NCBI GenBank assembly: GCA_963580285.1
Contig: OY757011.1
Location: forward strand, 198,789,644-198,853,643
Source: Lucinisca nassula
Lineage: Eukaryota > Mollusca > Bivalvia > Lucinida > Lucinidae
Direction: 5' to 3'
DNA length: 64,000 nucleotides
Positions within the stretch are counted from its first letter, which is position 1. Each line of letters opens with the position of its first letter. Position numbers and translations under genes: made by a program. This document shows, piece after piece, positions 53,944 through 63,845 of this stretch. Under the pieces are notes generated by a model. That model searched no databases, was not told the DNA's origin, and saw only the letters and a program-made list of their open reading frames with translations.

Positions 53944-54293
53944 TACAGTAGAAGCTCGATGGCTCGAAAAACGATGGCTCGTTTACCATGGATGTGTCGA
54001 ACCCATTCTTGAGCCCATAGCGAGATCCTCTACATAAGAAATAATGGGAGATAATGTAGGAGATTTTAGTCTTTTATCTTGCAAATGTATGCTGTGTTTA
54101 CTCATTAGAATCGCCTCGATGAGGCGATTCTAATGAGTACACACAGCATACGTATTCATTATAGAACACCGAAAAGATGTCTAAAAGTATCACGTTATGC
54201 TTCCTGACAGTAACCTCAGTGGCTCGAACTACCCCTGTCTCGAACAGATTTTCGAGGTCTCAAAGGTGTTCGAGCCATTGAATTTCGACTGTA
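53944..54293. mobile_element. TACAGT-type MITE with palindromic core, complete
   Basis: The ends TACAGTAGAAGCTCGATGGC and GCCATTGAATTTCGACTGTA are inverted (TA target). The core is ACTCATTAGAATCGCCTCG with its complement (54098-54145). Confidence 0.85.
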
Positions 54294-54479
54294 AATCATC
54301 AAGATTCTTTAAAAGATTAACCCTTTCCACCCTCTAGGCAGGTATATCAGGATCTACGCTGATTGCCATCGTAGTAATCAGGTTGACTCAATGATTAAAA
54401 AAAAAGAACAGTCCACTTTACAAACGCGGGGGTGATGTAATCCCAAGTTATAAACGTAACATCTGCATGAAATGAATAC

Positions 54480-54610
54480 CCTCGTGCACCCCGTGGGATT
54501 TAGAATGTTTACATCATTTTTAATTTTTTTGTAAATTCTGAAAATTCGTAAGAACCGACTCAGCTAGGCAGTTTTAACGAGCACCCAAAGTCTATGTAAA
54601 GATGTAAAGT
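54480..54610 (+). repeat. Degraded C/D core
   Basis: AAGAACCGACTCAGCTAGGC and AGTTTTAACGAGCACCC. Confidence 0.5.
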
Positions 54611-54687
54611 GCAGCAATAAAAAAGATAGCACAAATGTACTCCTGAAAAAGAAAAAAAAAGAAGTACTACTTAAGTTTGTCAACACT

Positions 54688-55070
54688 AGGGCTGGCTAAT
54701 CGGAGCTAAAAAGATAATCGATTATCAGTCTTGTCATTGCGATCGATAATCGATTAGTAATCGCTAATGTTTTTGTCATAATTTTACCTGTCTGGCTTTC
54801 TGTCTGAGCATGACTCTTACCATATGTTGCACTTTACCATATGTATATTTGAACAGACAGGCCTGAGCAAACAGTGTAGACCAAGATGAGACGCAGCAGA
54901 CTGCGGCGTCTCATCAGGGTCTGCACTGTTTGTCACTCATCTCGCTAGTTTAGGCATAATTTTGGGTAGTAAATTGTACCTAACAAGTAATCGATTAAGA
55001 GCAAATAAGAAATGATAATCATTTTGTGGAATTTATCGATCGGTTATACGATTAATCGTGTCAGCCTTAG
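54688..55070. mobile_element. hAT-like MITE with inserted H-type hairpin
   Basis: AGGGCTGGCTAATCGG on the left; GATTAATCGTGTCAGCCTTAG on the right. TCAACACT and TCAGCACT flank it as an 8-bp duplication with one mismatch, which suits hAT. 54868-54940 is an H-type hairpin (AAACAGTGTAGACCAAGATG with complement). Confidence 0.7.
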
Positions 55071-55299
55071 TCAGCACTGATAAGGTCAGTTATTCCAAAC
55101 AGGTCAGTTATTCCAAAGTAGGCTTATACATGAGCAGCAAACCTGTACAATGCAAAGCGGAAAATGTCATTGAATCAGCGGAACGGAGAGGATGACATAA
55201 GAAAAGATTTTGTAGTCAAATTCCAAGGAAAGACATTGCCAACCCAGCAGGAGTCCGCCCGATCACCAATCAGACATGCATCCGATTAAGCTTGAAATA

Positions 55300-55597
55300 A
55301 TAGTTTGTTTAAATCGAGGTTTTACGTCCCCGTCAATACTATTTAGGTCATTTTGGAGACGTTGCTTCCAATTTTGTGGGACTTTTACCGACTTTGAGTC
55401 GAAATGGCTTCTCAAGCCCTACCGCCCAAACACACCAATATGATTTATATACACAGACGATCCGACTCGCACCACTATGCCTGGACAGGCTTAGAACTTC
55501 TAAGCGATTTACCAGCAAATGTACGGTTGGTTTCAGCTCTTCCAGAGAGCACCATGCAGCCCTATCTATTAAGCGCCCCGATTAGCGGGGGCAATTG
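55300..55597 (-). mobile_element. SINE-B copy
   Basis: GTTTAAATCGAGGTTTTACG to CGCCCCGATTAGCGGGGGC. A SINE-4 scrap lies just before, at 55130-55290. Confidence 0.78.
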
Positions 55598-55599
55598 AA

Positions 55600-55927
55600 A
55601 TAATATGGACCCGGGACTTCGCAATTCGGTGACAGCACCACTGAGAATGGGCCAATGACCATCAAGATTATTCCATTACTGTGGCCTGGAAGCGGAATTA
55701 TTCTTACTGTAGTCTTACTTTTTATTCCCCTCACCCCTCCACCGCACCGAGGGGGAGGGTACATATTGTTTGGTGCGGATCCCGTTGCGTCGGCGTAAGG
55801 ATCGGCGTCGGCGTCGTCGACATCCGCGTTGGTTCTTCGAAGCACTGATGAATGAATTCTTACCAAACTTGCATGGTTACATCTCTGTATAAAAGGGAAG
55901 AGATGCCATTAGGTTTTGTGGCCACTC
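55600..55927. other. Unassigned sequence ending in an 81-bp segment repeated at 57711
   Basis: 55847-55927 (GATGAATGAATTCTTACC to GGCCACTC) recurs at 57711-57793. Nothing else is recognised. Confidence 0.5.
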
Positions 55928-56746
55928 CATTACGAAAACACGCCTATACAAATACATTGTAAACTTTACCACCGAAAAATAAAATATTCGGATGAAAAAC
56001 TGTGATATTTTTCTCATTTCTGCTCATAATATAGATTATGGGTACTCGTTAGAACCGCCTCATCGAGATAGTTCTAACGAGTACCCACAATCTTTATTTT
56101 AACCACAGTGGAGCGCTGTGGTGTAGTGGTAAAGCATCGGATTTGAGATCGAGAGGTATCCGGTTCGATCTCCGCAAGCGCCACGTATTGTTTCCTTGAG
56201 CAAGAGACTTTATCCACATTGCTTAGTACTGGTTCTACCCAGAAAAAGGGCCACATGGAAGATTAGTACTTGTACTAAACGTGTTACCTTCTATAAATAA
56301 GGTCGATTATTATACCCGCTTTTTCGAAGAGAAATCGGGTATACTGTTTTCGTGTCAGAGTCGAGTGTCTGTCAGTCCGTGGGTCTGTATGTATGTATGT
56401 GTATGTGTGTACGTACGTCCGTCACGTTTCTATGGAATAGATCTCCTCTGAATCAGGTACCCTTTTGAAATTTTGCCTGTGGATAGTACATGGAATGTAG
56501 ATGGCACTGGGCTACTTTTGGCGTGACCTTGACCTCAACATGTCCCCAATGTCAAAGGTCAAAAAGTATGATTTTGCCATATGTTCTAAACTACTGGAGT
56601 TACACTTCTGAAACTTTGGTTATTGGATGGCCCGTGGAATATAGAATTAATAGAACCACTTTTGGTGTGACCTTGTCCTCAACATGACCCAAGGTCAAAA
56701 TGTATGACTTTGCCATTTCTTCTAAACTATTGGAGTTACACTTCTG

Positions 56747-57320
56747 CCGCCCCCGCCCATCGGGGCTTGAAGACATATATCCACATTGCTTAGTACTGGT
56801 TCTACCCAGAAAAGTTTGGTAATAACCACTGTCGGGTAAAATGACCCGGTATCGAGGTGTGTCCTTGGGCAAGACACGTAATGACACTGCTCCACTCCAC
56901 CCAGGTGTAGATGGGTAGCAGTGGTGTAAAAGCCACTGCCTCTCTCTCGCGCGCGTGAAAACACCCGGAATGAGTGTTCGAGAGCGATTCAATAAGCTTG
57001 AAGCTTTCATCGCAATCGAACTAAAATAAATTAGTATAAACTAAGACATATAGGGACTTCATGATCCTTCCACGCAGAGTTGAATCTGACACACACACGA
57101 GTACTGGTAAACCGCTTAGAGGATATAAGCCTATCCAGGTAAAGCGGTGAGTGTCGGACCGTCCATGCTTATAAACCCTATTGGTTTCATCGGGTGACAG
57201 GGCTTGAGATGTCATTTCATCTCACTGTCGGGTAAAAGTCCCAAAAAATTGGAAGCAACGTCTCCAAAATGACCTTTACAGTGTTGACGGGGACGTTAAA
57301 CCACAAACCAAACAAACAAA
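56747..57320 (+). mobile_element. SINE-B with 13-bp target duplication, split by SINE-5
   Basis: AGTTACACTTCTG flanks it exactly (56734-56746, 57321-57333) inside the Helitron-like element. Confidence 0.9.
56780..57042 (+). mobile_element. SINE-5-like insertion with 10-bp target duplication
   Basis: AAGACATATA is at 56770-56779 and 57043-57052. It opens with ATCCACATTGCTTAGTACTG, shared with SINE-3, and contains GTGTCCTTGGGCAAGACAC and a CTCTCTCTCGCGCGCG stretch. It ends AACTAAAATAAATTAG. The open frames here are shadows. Confidence 0.78.
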
Positions 57321-57710
57321 AGTTACACTTCTGAAACTTTGCTTATTGGCTGGCCTTTGGAATATATAATATAGCTGGCTACTTTTGGTGTGACCTCGAC
57401 CTCAACATGACCTCAAGGTCAAAGGTCAAAAAGTATGATTTTGTCATATCTTCTAAACTATTGGAGTTACACTTCTGAAACTTTGGCTATTTGATGGCGC
57501 TTTGAAAACATGTAGTTTTGGCTAGCTTATACATAGTCATTAGTGGTATTCATAGGAAAAAGCGGGTATCGACTGCTCGATCTAGTAATTATTATTATTT
57601 TATTCAGAGCAGAAATAAGAAAAATAAGGTTTAGCCCTTTAAATCCCAGTTTTACTATATACAAGTGGGTTTCAAGGGGGTCAAAATTATATAGGCGTGA
57701 TTTCGTGATG

Positions 57711-57994
57711 GATGAATGGGTTATTACCAAACTTGCATGGTTGCATCACTATAAAAGGGTTGAAAGGCCATTAGGTTTTGAGGTCACTCACATGCTCCTG
57801 AAAATTGTTTTTTTGGGGCCAAAAGTGGCTTTTCTACACACACTCTCTCTCGAACAAACGGATGGGAGTGGTTGGGAGAAGTAAAGGACTGGGGCGTCCA
57901 ACTGATATTGGATTACAGTTGGGCAACGCCTGCTGTTCTTTAAGCCGGTAAGAGTAGATGGGGGTGTTGTTATTTCTTCTGTTTCTACACTTCC
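57711..57994 (+). repeat. 81-bp flanking repeat and first part of repeat J
   Basis: 57711-57793 repeats 55847-55927. J runs from about 57850 (GGCGTCCAACTGATATTGG) to TTTCTACACTTCC at 57994. Confidence 0.65.
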
Positions 57995-58275
57995 CATTAC
58001 GAAAACACGCCTATACAAATACATTGACTATTTTACCGCCGAAAAAGCGAAAATCTTATGACGAAAATTTGTGATATTTTTCTTATTTCTGCTCAAAATA
58101 TAGATTGTGGATACTCGTTAGAACCGCCTCGATGGGGCCGTTTTAACGAGTACCGACAATCTATGTGTTTTTAGTAGAAATAAGAAAAATAAGATTTACC
58201 CCTGTAAACCCCAGTTTTACTATATAAAAGTGGGGTTCAAGGGGGTCAAAATTATATAGGCGCGTTTTCGTGATG
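57995..58275 (+). mobile_element. MITE C, complete 281 bp, precise insertion in repeat J
   Basis: CATTACGAAAACACGCCTAT to GCGTTTTCGTGATG. The flanks TTTCTACACTTCC and ATTCATTTTTC join to the uninterrupted J sequence at 19709-19730 (CACTTCCATTCG) with no base gained. Confidence 0.88.
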
Positions 58276-58432
58276 ATTCATTTTTCTCGTTCTCCCCTTG
58301 TCCCTTTTCTTTCATCTCCTCTCCTATCTCCTTTATCTCCCTTTCTCTGGGAGACGACACAAAACGACCCATAAGGGTTGACGTGACGTTAGACCTAAAA
58401 CAATCAATCAATCAATCAATCAATTGAACAAA
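58276..58432 (+). repeat. 3' part of repeat J with (CAAT)n tail
   Basis: Pyrimidine-rich block, GGGAGACGACACAAAACG, GACGTTAGACCTAAAAC, then CAATCAATCAATCAATCAAT. The tail marks J as SINE-like. Confidence 0.7.
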
Positions 58433-58700
58433 TTTATACGTTTTTGGTAAATTCAGTAGCTTGTTTGACTAATGTGCTACATGTACTTGACCATATATGT
58501 ATACTTAGGGACTTAAAACACACACCAATATATATTCCCATGGTTATATCCGATTATTTAAATGCTTTTTATGTAATCTGTGAAAATGTATTGCCATGTT
58601 TTGATACTTCTATTGAAATGCAGCTCGATGTCATGTATATGACCGGAGTTTTCTCAATAAAGTGTATTGTATTGTATTGTATTGTATATCGTGTAATTTC
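58433..58700 (+). repeat. LINE-like 3' end with (ATTGT)n tail
   Basis: TTTTCTCAATAAAGTGTATTG followed by TATTGTATTGTATTGTAT. An AATAAA next to a short tandem tail suits a LINE 3' UTR. The 92-codon frame covering it has no recognisable domain. Confidence 0.45.
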
Positions 58701-58718
58701 AGTCAAGATAAACTATGC

Positions 58719-58931
58719 TTAACCCTTGTCCTGCTTAGTATTTAAATATGTCACACCCGCTACTGATTATCTGCCAATCAGATTACTTGATGCATATTAT
58801 TGCAACAAATTCATAAACTCGATGGCAAACAATGTAGATCCTGATCAGATGGCTTCTTCAGAAGCCATCTGATCTGGATCTACATTGTTTCAAAGATAAG
58901 GCATATCCGGGCTCAGCAGTACAAGGGTTAA
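58719..58931. mobile_element. TTAA-flanked MITE H, 213-bp copy
   Basis: TTAACCCTTGTCCTGC to GCAGTACAAGGGTTAA. The hairpin is AATGTAGATCCTGATCAGAT with complement. A second H relative (59055-59200, GACACCCCTAAG-type block with a GGTACAAA end) follows. Confidence 0.82.
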
Positions 58932-59286
58932 TGATGAATTTCCTGAAAGATGTAAATTTGCTAATTTTTTGCCATAAAAAATAATGAGTTGATATTTATG
59001 CCGTGCTTCTCAATGAATACTGCATACTGTAAAACAATGCAGAAATGACAAAGATCCTTAAGGTATTTTTGTTTGCTAAAAGTAAGTCATTTTTTTTTCT
59101 AAATAAATTTTGAAAAAAAAAACACAACCTGGCACCCCTAAGTTTTGAAATGGACTTCTGCCATATATATAACGTGTGAGATTCCATTTGGTACAAACTG
59201 ATGTCCACGTGACTGAAAGCCAAGTTATGGTTATTTTTACAGCCGCGCTTTACTTGTCGCTATGACATCAGAGTTAGCGTGCAAGA

Positions 59287-59895
59287 TCATTACAAAAACA
59301 TGCCTGTACAAATACATTGTAAATTTTATTGTCGAAAAAGTACGGACATGCAATTTATTTTTAATATGTTGTGCGAACAAGATAAAATGTTGTGCGCACA
59401 AGATATTGTCTTGTACAAACAACATAATTGTTGATTGCAATGCACATTTGTATATTGTATGCTTGTATTTTACATGTATTATGAATACATATGTTTAAAC
59501 CAACATAATATCTTGTCCGCACAAGATATTATCTTGTTTGACCAACATAGATCTTGTGCGGACAACAACAAAATATCTTGTGCGCAGAACTTATTATCTT
59601 GTTCGCACAACACAATATCTTGTGCGCAAAATATCTTGTCCGCACAACATATTAAAAAAAGAAGTGCATGTCCCTTCCCGGGTTCCGTAAAAAAGAGAAC
59701 ATTCTAAGATGAATGACTGGGGTTTGCACGGGTATACATTACATAAATAGATTGTGGGTACTCGTTTGAACCGCCAAGATTCTATATTTTAGAGCAGAAA
59801 TCAGAAAAATAAGTTTAACCCCTGTAAGCCCCAGTTTTAGTTTATAAAAGTGGGATTCAAGGGGGTCAGACTTATATAGGCGTGTTTTCGTGGTG
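59287..59895 (+). mobile_element. MITE C split by a small foldback element
   Basis: The left part is CATTACAAAAACATGCCTGT to TTGTCGAAAAAG. The right part runs from AAAAAAGAGAACATTC to GTGTTTTCGTGGTG. Confidence 0.75.
59343..59690. mobile_element. Foldback element of CTTGTGCGCACAAG-type palindromic repeats
   Basis: The tips TACGGACATGCA and GCATGTCC...TTCCGTA are inverted (the left tip lacks about 12 bases). Next inward ATTTTTAATATGTTGTGCG pairs with CGCACAACATATTAAAAA. The interior is many variants of ATCTTGT(G/C)CGCACAA in both orientations. A-rich AAAAAG sequence borders both sides. Confidence 0.65.
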
Positions 59896-59949
59896 TATTG
59901 ACTTTGCTCATGTGTTTGGGGCATTATGGCTGAAAGCTGCTGGGGGTTT

Positions 59950-60205
59950 GTTTGTTTGAGTTCAGGTATTACGTCCCCGTCAACACTATTTAGGTCATTG
60001 TGGAGACGTTGCTTCCAATTTTGTGGGACTTTTACCCGACACTGAGATGAAATGACATCTCAAGCCCTACCCCGCATATAAACCGCTTGGGTTTAAGAAG
60101 CGGTCCGACTAGCATCCTTTCTGGGCAGGCTTAGACTTAGCAGTTTACCAGTATTCAAATTTGATTGGTTTCAGCTCTTCGTTGTGGGGGGGGGGGGGGG
60201 GGGGT
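59950..60205 (-). mobile_element. SINE-B, 5' end replaced by G run
   Basis: GAGTTCAGGTATTACGTCCC to GTTTCAGCTCTTCG, then a G run at 60186-60204. Confidence 0.72.
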
Positions 60206-60750
60206 ACGTGTCGGTACCAATCATTTGAATGTATCGACAAATAGTAGAATCTATGCCTGCTGCTACGTGGAGTACCGCGCATCTTGCTAGAATGTATGAA
60301 CGACTTTTATGACAAATTAGCAGAAGATAAACTTAATCCAGGGTGTGTTAAAACAATATTTGTTAAGCTTAAGGGTTTCTTGAGCTGTTACGCCCCGTTA
60401 TGCAGGTTTTCGTGCTGTATACTGTATCCCCAAGCAGATAAAGTGATGTTATCCGATGCAACTTGCATAATGTGCTAGATATTGGGGATATTTACTTTTT
60501 AGGTGAATACCAAATTTAATTCATCGAGTTTGTTGAAAACATTATAATTTTTACGAGTGCGAAGCGCGAGATAATTCTTGGTAGTTATCGAAAAAAGAGC
60601 ATGTTTTCTTTTTATTTCATATGTGAAAAAAGTAAAAAATATTGTAAAAAACATTGCATCTATATGTTTTACTTGTTGCTAAGAGGACCATTTGGTAGAT
60701 AAGTACATGTATCTGTATGCTTAATATGTTATCCTCTCTAAATAAATGTT
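60206..60750. other. Unassigned; small open frame only
   Basis: The 64-codon frame at 60284-60478 has no recognised family. Confidence 0.3.
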
Positions 60751-60751
60751 T

Positions 60752-60752
60752 T

Positions 60753-60796
<44 letters not shown>

Positions 60797-61195
60797 GAAA
60801 ACATGCCTATTCAAATATATTGAACGTTTTATCACCAAAAAATGCAAGTTTTCAGATAAAACATTCTGGGTATTGTTTTCAAATTTCTGCTCAAAATATA
60901 GATTGACGGAACTCGTTAGAACCGCCTCAGCGATGCGGTTCTAACGAGTATCCACAATATATGTTTTGAGCAGAAATAATAAAAATTATGTATACCCCTG
61001 TAAACACCTATTTTGCTGTATATGAAAAGGGTCAAATTATATAGGCGTGTTTTCCGATCATCACGAAAACATACTTATATATTTTTAACCCTCTTCAACC
61101 CCACATTTATTTAGTAAAAATGTAGTTTACAGGGGTATACATTATTATTCTTATTTCTACTTTCAAAAAACAACAGATTTTGGGTAGTGTAGTCG
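60752..61195. mobile_element. (ATT)n microsatellite and two MITE C copies head to head
   Basis: The ATT array at 60752-60794 runs into a C copy (ATTACGAAAACATGCCTATT to about 61065). A second C starts at once in the other orientation (CATCACGAAAACATACTTAT, 61069) and breaks off near 61195. Confidence 0.72.
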
Positions 61196-61483
61196 CAGAT
61201 AAGATTGACTATGCGGAGCTACTCTGGTAATGTCATTATACGAGGGATGTTCGAAAAGAATTGCTTATTTCTATCTGGAGACTTCAAATTTCAAATTTGC
61301 CAAAAAGTGCTCATTTCATGCCCTCTAAGTACTCCCGGTGGCTAGAAATGCAGAGTTTCAGCCGATGTATCCTCTTCTTGAAGGCGTCACGGTACGCTGA
61401 TTTGGTCACAGTAATAAGGTATTAATGACTGGCAGATCCAAGTGCCTGTCGGGACTGGTATTTCCGCCCAGCAAGGAATGATT

Positions 61484-62390
61484 TTAATTCCGGAAACAAA
61501 AAGAAATCACATGGGACAAGGTCTCGGGAATACGGGGGATGAGGCAAACAGTTACTTTTTCTTTCTTCAAAAAAGCCGCAACTATTGCGGAGGTATAAGC
61601 GGTTGCATTGTCATGTAGAAGACGGACATGTTTAAAACCAGTGGCAGGGCGTCGCTTCTGATAATACTTTTTCAGTTTCTTCAGTACTACGTCTTTGTGG
61701 TACTTTCCGGTGATGCTTTTGCCCCTTTTCATGGCACTTTTATTGCAACTCATTCACCAAAGAAGAAGATTGCATACAAAACCTTCTTTGTACTCAAAGA
61801 AAGTTTGACAATTATTGGGCGTTGGCTGTGTTTAGTGGCCCAGATCTTATTGCTTACCTTTCTGACGGGCTCCAAATAATGGATCTAGCTTTCATCACCT
61901 GTGACATCATTGGCGAACTGCTTTTTGTCATATGTTGGAAACATTTAAAGCAGCTTTTTGTCCACTTTAACCCGTTGCCTCTTTTGCTCGTCGGTCAACA
62001 GATGTGGCACCCATCTAGCAAAAATATTTCTGACTTTCAAATGCTTCTTCAAAATAGGTGAACCCTTGATTGCGATATGCCTACCGTTCGTGCAATATCA
62101 TGAACTGTAAATCTGGCATCAATGATTTCCTTTATTTTGGAAACGATTTCTTTACGAGATGCAGATTTTGGCTTACCTGATTTCGGTGCATGATGGACTC
62201 TACGCCAGACTCAAATTGCCTTTTCCACCGCCGAACTGTGTCATAAGACACACAAGAAGGTCCAAAAGCAGTAGAAATTCTAGTCACCAGCTTCTTCAAA
62301 GAACAACCAAGTTTTGAGCAAGCGTGTTTTATCTTTTTAGTCGACGCTTCTACCAAACACTTTTACTGCAGTGGTCAATGGCTGCGTGTA
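61484..62390 (-). pseudogene. Mariner-2 transposase, broken
   Basis: The N-terminal helix-turn-helix region reads KLGCSLKKLVTRISTAFG and TVRRWKRQFESGVES. The first catalytic motif is DVTGDES with the next Trp changed to a TAG stop. ITGKYHKDVVLKKLKKYY and RLLHDNATAYTS carry the second Asp. After a frameshift PHPPYSRDLVPCDFF keeps the third Asp. So the triad is present, unlike Mariner-1, but the frame is destroyed. Confidence 0.88.
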
Positions 62391-62431
62391 TTCAAATGGC
62401 AAATTTTATGTCTTACACTTGGTCTTTAACC

Positions 62432-62776
62432 GGCCCCGATAGCTCAGTTGGTAGAGTGTCCGCTCCGGGGAACGGGAGGTCGTGGGTTCGATCCCGGGCC
62501 GCGACATACCAAAGTCGTTAAGAATGGTACTAGCTGCTCCCCGCTTGGCACTCAGATTTACGGGGTAGAGCTAGGACTGGTCGACCCAGTGTTAGGATAA
62601 TGTGACTGGGTGTGGTACATGTATCATGTAATGTGTCTGGGACATGATCCTTCAGTGAGGCAGCACTATAAAAGTGAGCATTGAGCTCCCTGTCGCAACG
62701 CGACACCGTCGTGATATGACTGAAAAATTGTTGAAAGCGACGTTAAACCCGAATTCACACACACATACACACACAC
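62432..62776 (+). mobile_element. SINE-1, complete, with tRNA-like head
   Basis: The head GCCCCGATAGCTCAGTTGGT contains an A box and GTGGGTTCGATCCCGGG a B box. The body has CTCAGATTTACGGGGTAGAG and AGTGAGCATTGAGCTCCCTG. The tail runs AGCGACGTTAAACCCGAATT then (AC)n. It lies inside Mariner-2. Confidence 0.88.
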
Positions 62777-62899
62777 TTATTCTAACATGAACATTTATAC
62801 ACGATTGTGTAGATATTGAATAGCCCTATATTTTGATCGTGCCCAACGTGGATATCGAGCTAGAGGACAATAAGCAATTCTTTTCGACCATCTCTCAAA

Positions 62900-63158
62900 T
62901 GTCAAATTCGCTGAGTCGACTAGAAGATTAGGTAGAGTGCCTTTCGCATGCTTTCTGGGATTTGGTAGCCGTCGACAACAAAGAATATACCACTTGTTGT
63001 GTTCGGCATCTTAAGGTTCAATCAATATGCATTAGATAAAAATAAAGAAGCTTTATTTAACGTCGCATATTAGAAACAAATACTATAAGCTCTATATAGC
63101 TTCTATTGCGACAAAGTAGCCATTAACAATTAACAAATACTTACCTGCCTTCATTTAT
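62900..63158. other. No recognisable feature
   Basis: A short AAAGAAGCTTTATTTAACGTC (63046) recalls the palindromic MITE at 5618. Confidence 0.35.
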
Positions 63159-63159
63159 C

Positions 63160-63296
63160 TTCCTAGGACTACCTCTGATAATGCGAGCGTGAGCCAACGG
63201 GGCTCCTAGTACCATTTTTACGCGTTTGGTATGGCGCGGCCTGTGATCGAACCCGCGACCTCCCATTCCCGAAGTTGACGCTCTACCACTGCATTT
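63160..63296 (-). mobile_element. SINE-1 related copy, head and part of body
   Basis: On the minus strand: GCAGTGGTAGAGCGTCAAC, GGTCGCGGGTTCGATC, then GTACTAGGAGCCCCGTTGGC and TCAGAGGTAGTCCTAGG. Too degraded in the body and too SINE-like to be a tRNA gene. Confidence 0.65.
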
Positions 63297-63347
63297 TAAC
63301 AGAATAGAAAATAAACCGAGACTGGAATGGTCAACATGTCAACATTT

Positions 63348-63717
63348 GTTTGTTTGATTTGAGGTTTAACGTCCCCGTCAACACTGTAAAGGTCATTTTG
63401 GAGATGTTGCTTCCAATTTTGTGGGACTTTTACCCGACATTGAGATGAAATGACATCTCAAGCCCTGCCGCCAAATGACACCAATAGGGTTTATAAGCAC
63501 AGACAGGCCGACTCGCATTACTTTGCCTGGGCAGGCTTAGATCCTCTAGATCCCCGAAACTAGCTAGCCTGGCCCAGAAAACTTGCACACTTCATATGTT
63601 CCAGTTCTGTGGTGAAGGATAACCCTTTCATAGAACATATTTACAGTACTAGTGTGCGGGTCGGTTTCAGCATCATGCAGACCATCTATTTCTTCAAACC
63701 CCGATGGGCGGGGGCCG
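63348..63717 (-). mobile_element. SINE-B with 15-bp target duplication and an internal insertion
   Basis: AACATGTCAACATTT at 63333-63347 and 63718-63732. 63555-63645 is foreign and related to 16600-16680. Confidence 0.85.
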
Positions 63718-63732
63718 AACATGTCAACATTT

Positions 63733-63845
63733 ACCCCTTTAATCGCCACTTCATATTGCGAAAAGTAGGTTTAAAAGATGTACATTATTTTCCCTTTTTC
63801 TGCTCTGCTCAAAACATGGATATTGGGCACTCCGTAGAACAGCCT
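63733..63845 (-). repeat. MITE C fragment
   Basis: ATTTTCCCTTTTTCTGCTCT, then CAAAACATGGATATTGGGC and a half core. Confidence 0.5.

Larger units (their letters stand above)
56312..57585 (+). mobile_element. Helitron-like element with ACCCGCTTTTTC subterminal inverts and hairpin-CTAG end
   Basis: ACCCGCTTTTTC near the left end is inverted as GAAAAAGCGGGT near the right. The terminus is ATCGA-CTGC-TCGAT followed by CTAG and then T. The body repeats TAAACTATTGGAGTTACACTTC and TGACCTCAACATGACC-type blocks. No protein is encoded. Confidence 0.62.
56102..57594 (+). mobile_element. SINE-3 whose (ATT)n tail is split by a Helitron-like element
   Basis: 56103-56311: head GGAGCGCTGTGGTGTAGTGG, B box CCGGTTCGATC and tail start AGGTCGATTATTAT. 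The tail resumes after 57585 as TAATTATTATTATTTTA. Confidence 0.75.
55928..57710 (+). mobile_element. MITE C split by a four-element nest
   Basis: 55928-56101 starts CATTACGAAAACACGCCTAT and reaches ACAATCTTTATTTTA. 57603-57710 continues with TTCAGAGCAGAAATAAG and ends GTGATTTCGTGATG. TTATTTTA borders the insert on both sides (56094-56101, 57595-57602). Confidence 0.82.
61241..62897 (-). mobile_element. Mariner-2, dead, 1.31 kb plus a SINE-1 insertion
   Basis: CGAGGGATGTTCGAAAAGAA and the diverged right end TTCTTTTCGACCATCTCTCA are inverted, with TA at the left. Subtracting the SINE gives 1311 bp, close to Mariner-1. Confidence 0.88.

Noticed and set aside
62432..62505. tRNA gene with A and B boxes
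   Set aside because: The same head is followed by a conserved 270-bp body and tail in other copies, so it is a SINE. The similar heads at 48160-48232, 53038-53110, 56103-56175 and 63225-63296 are rejected for the same reason.
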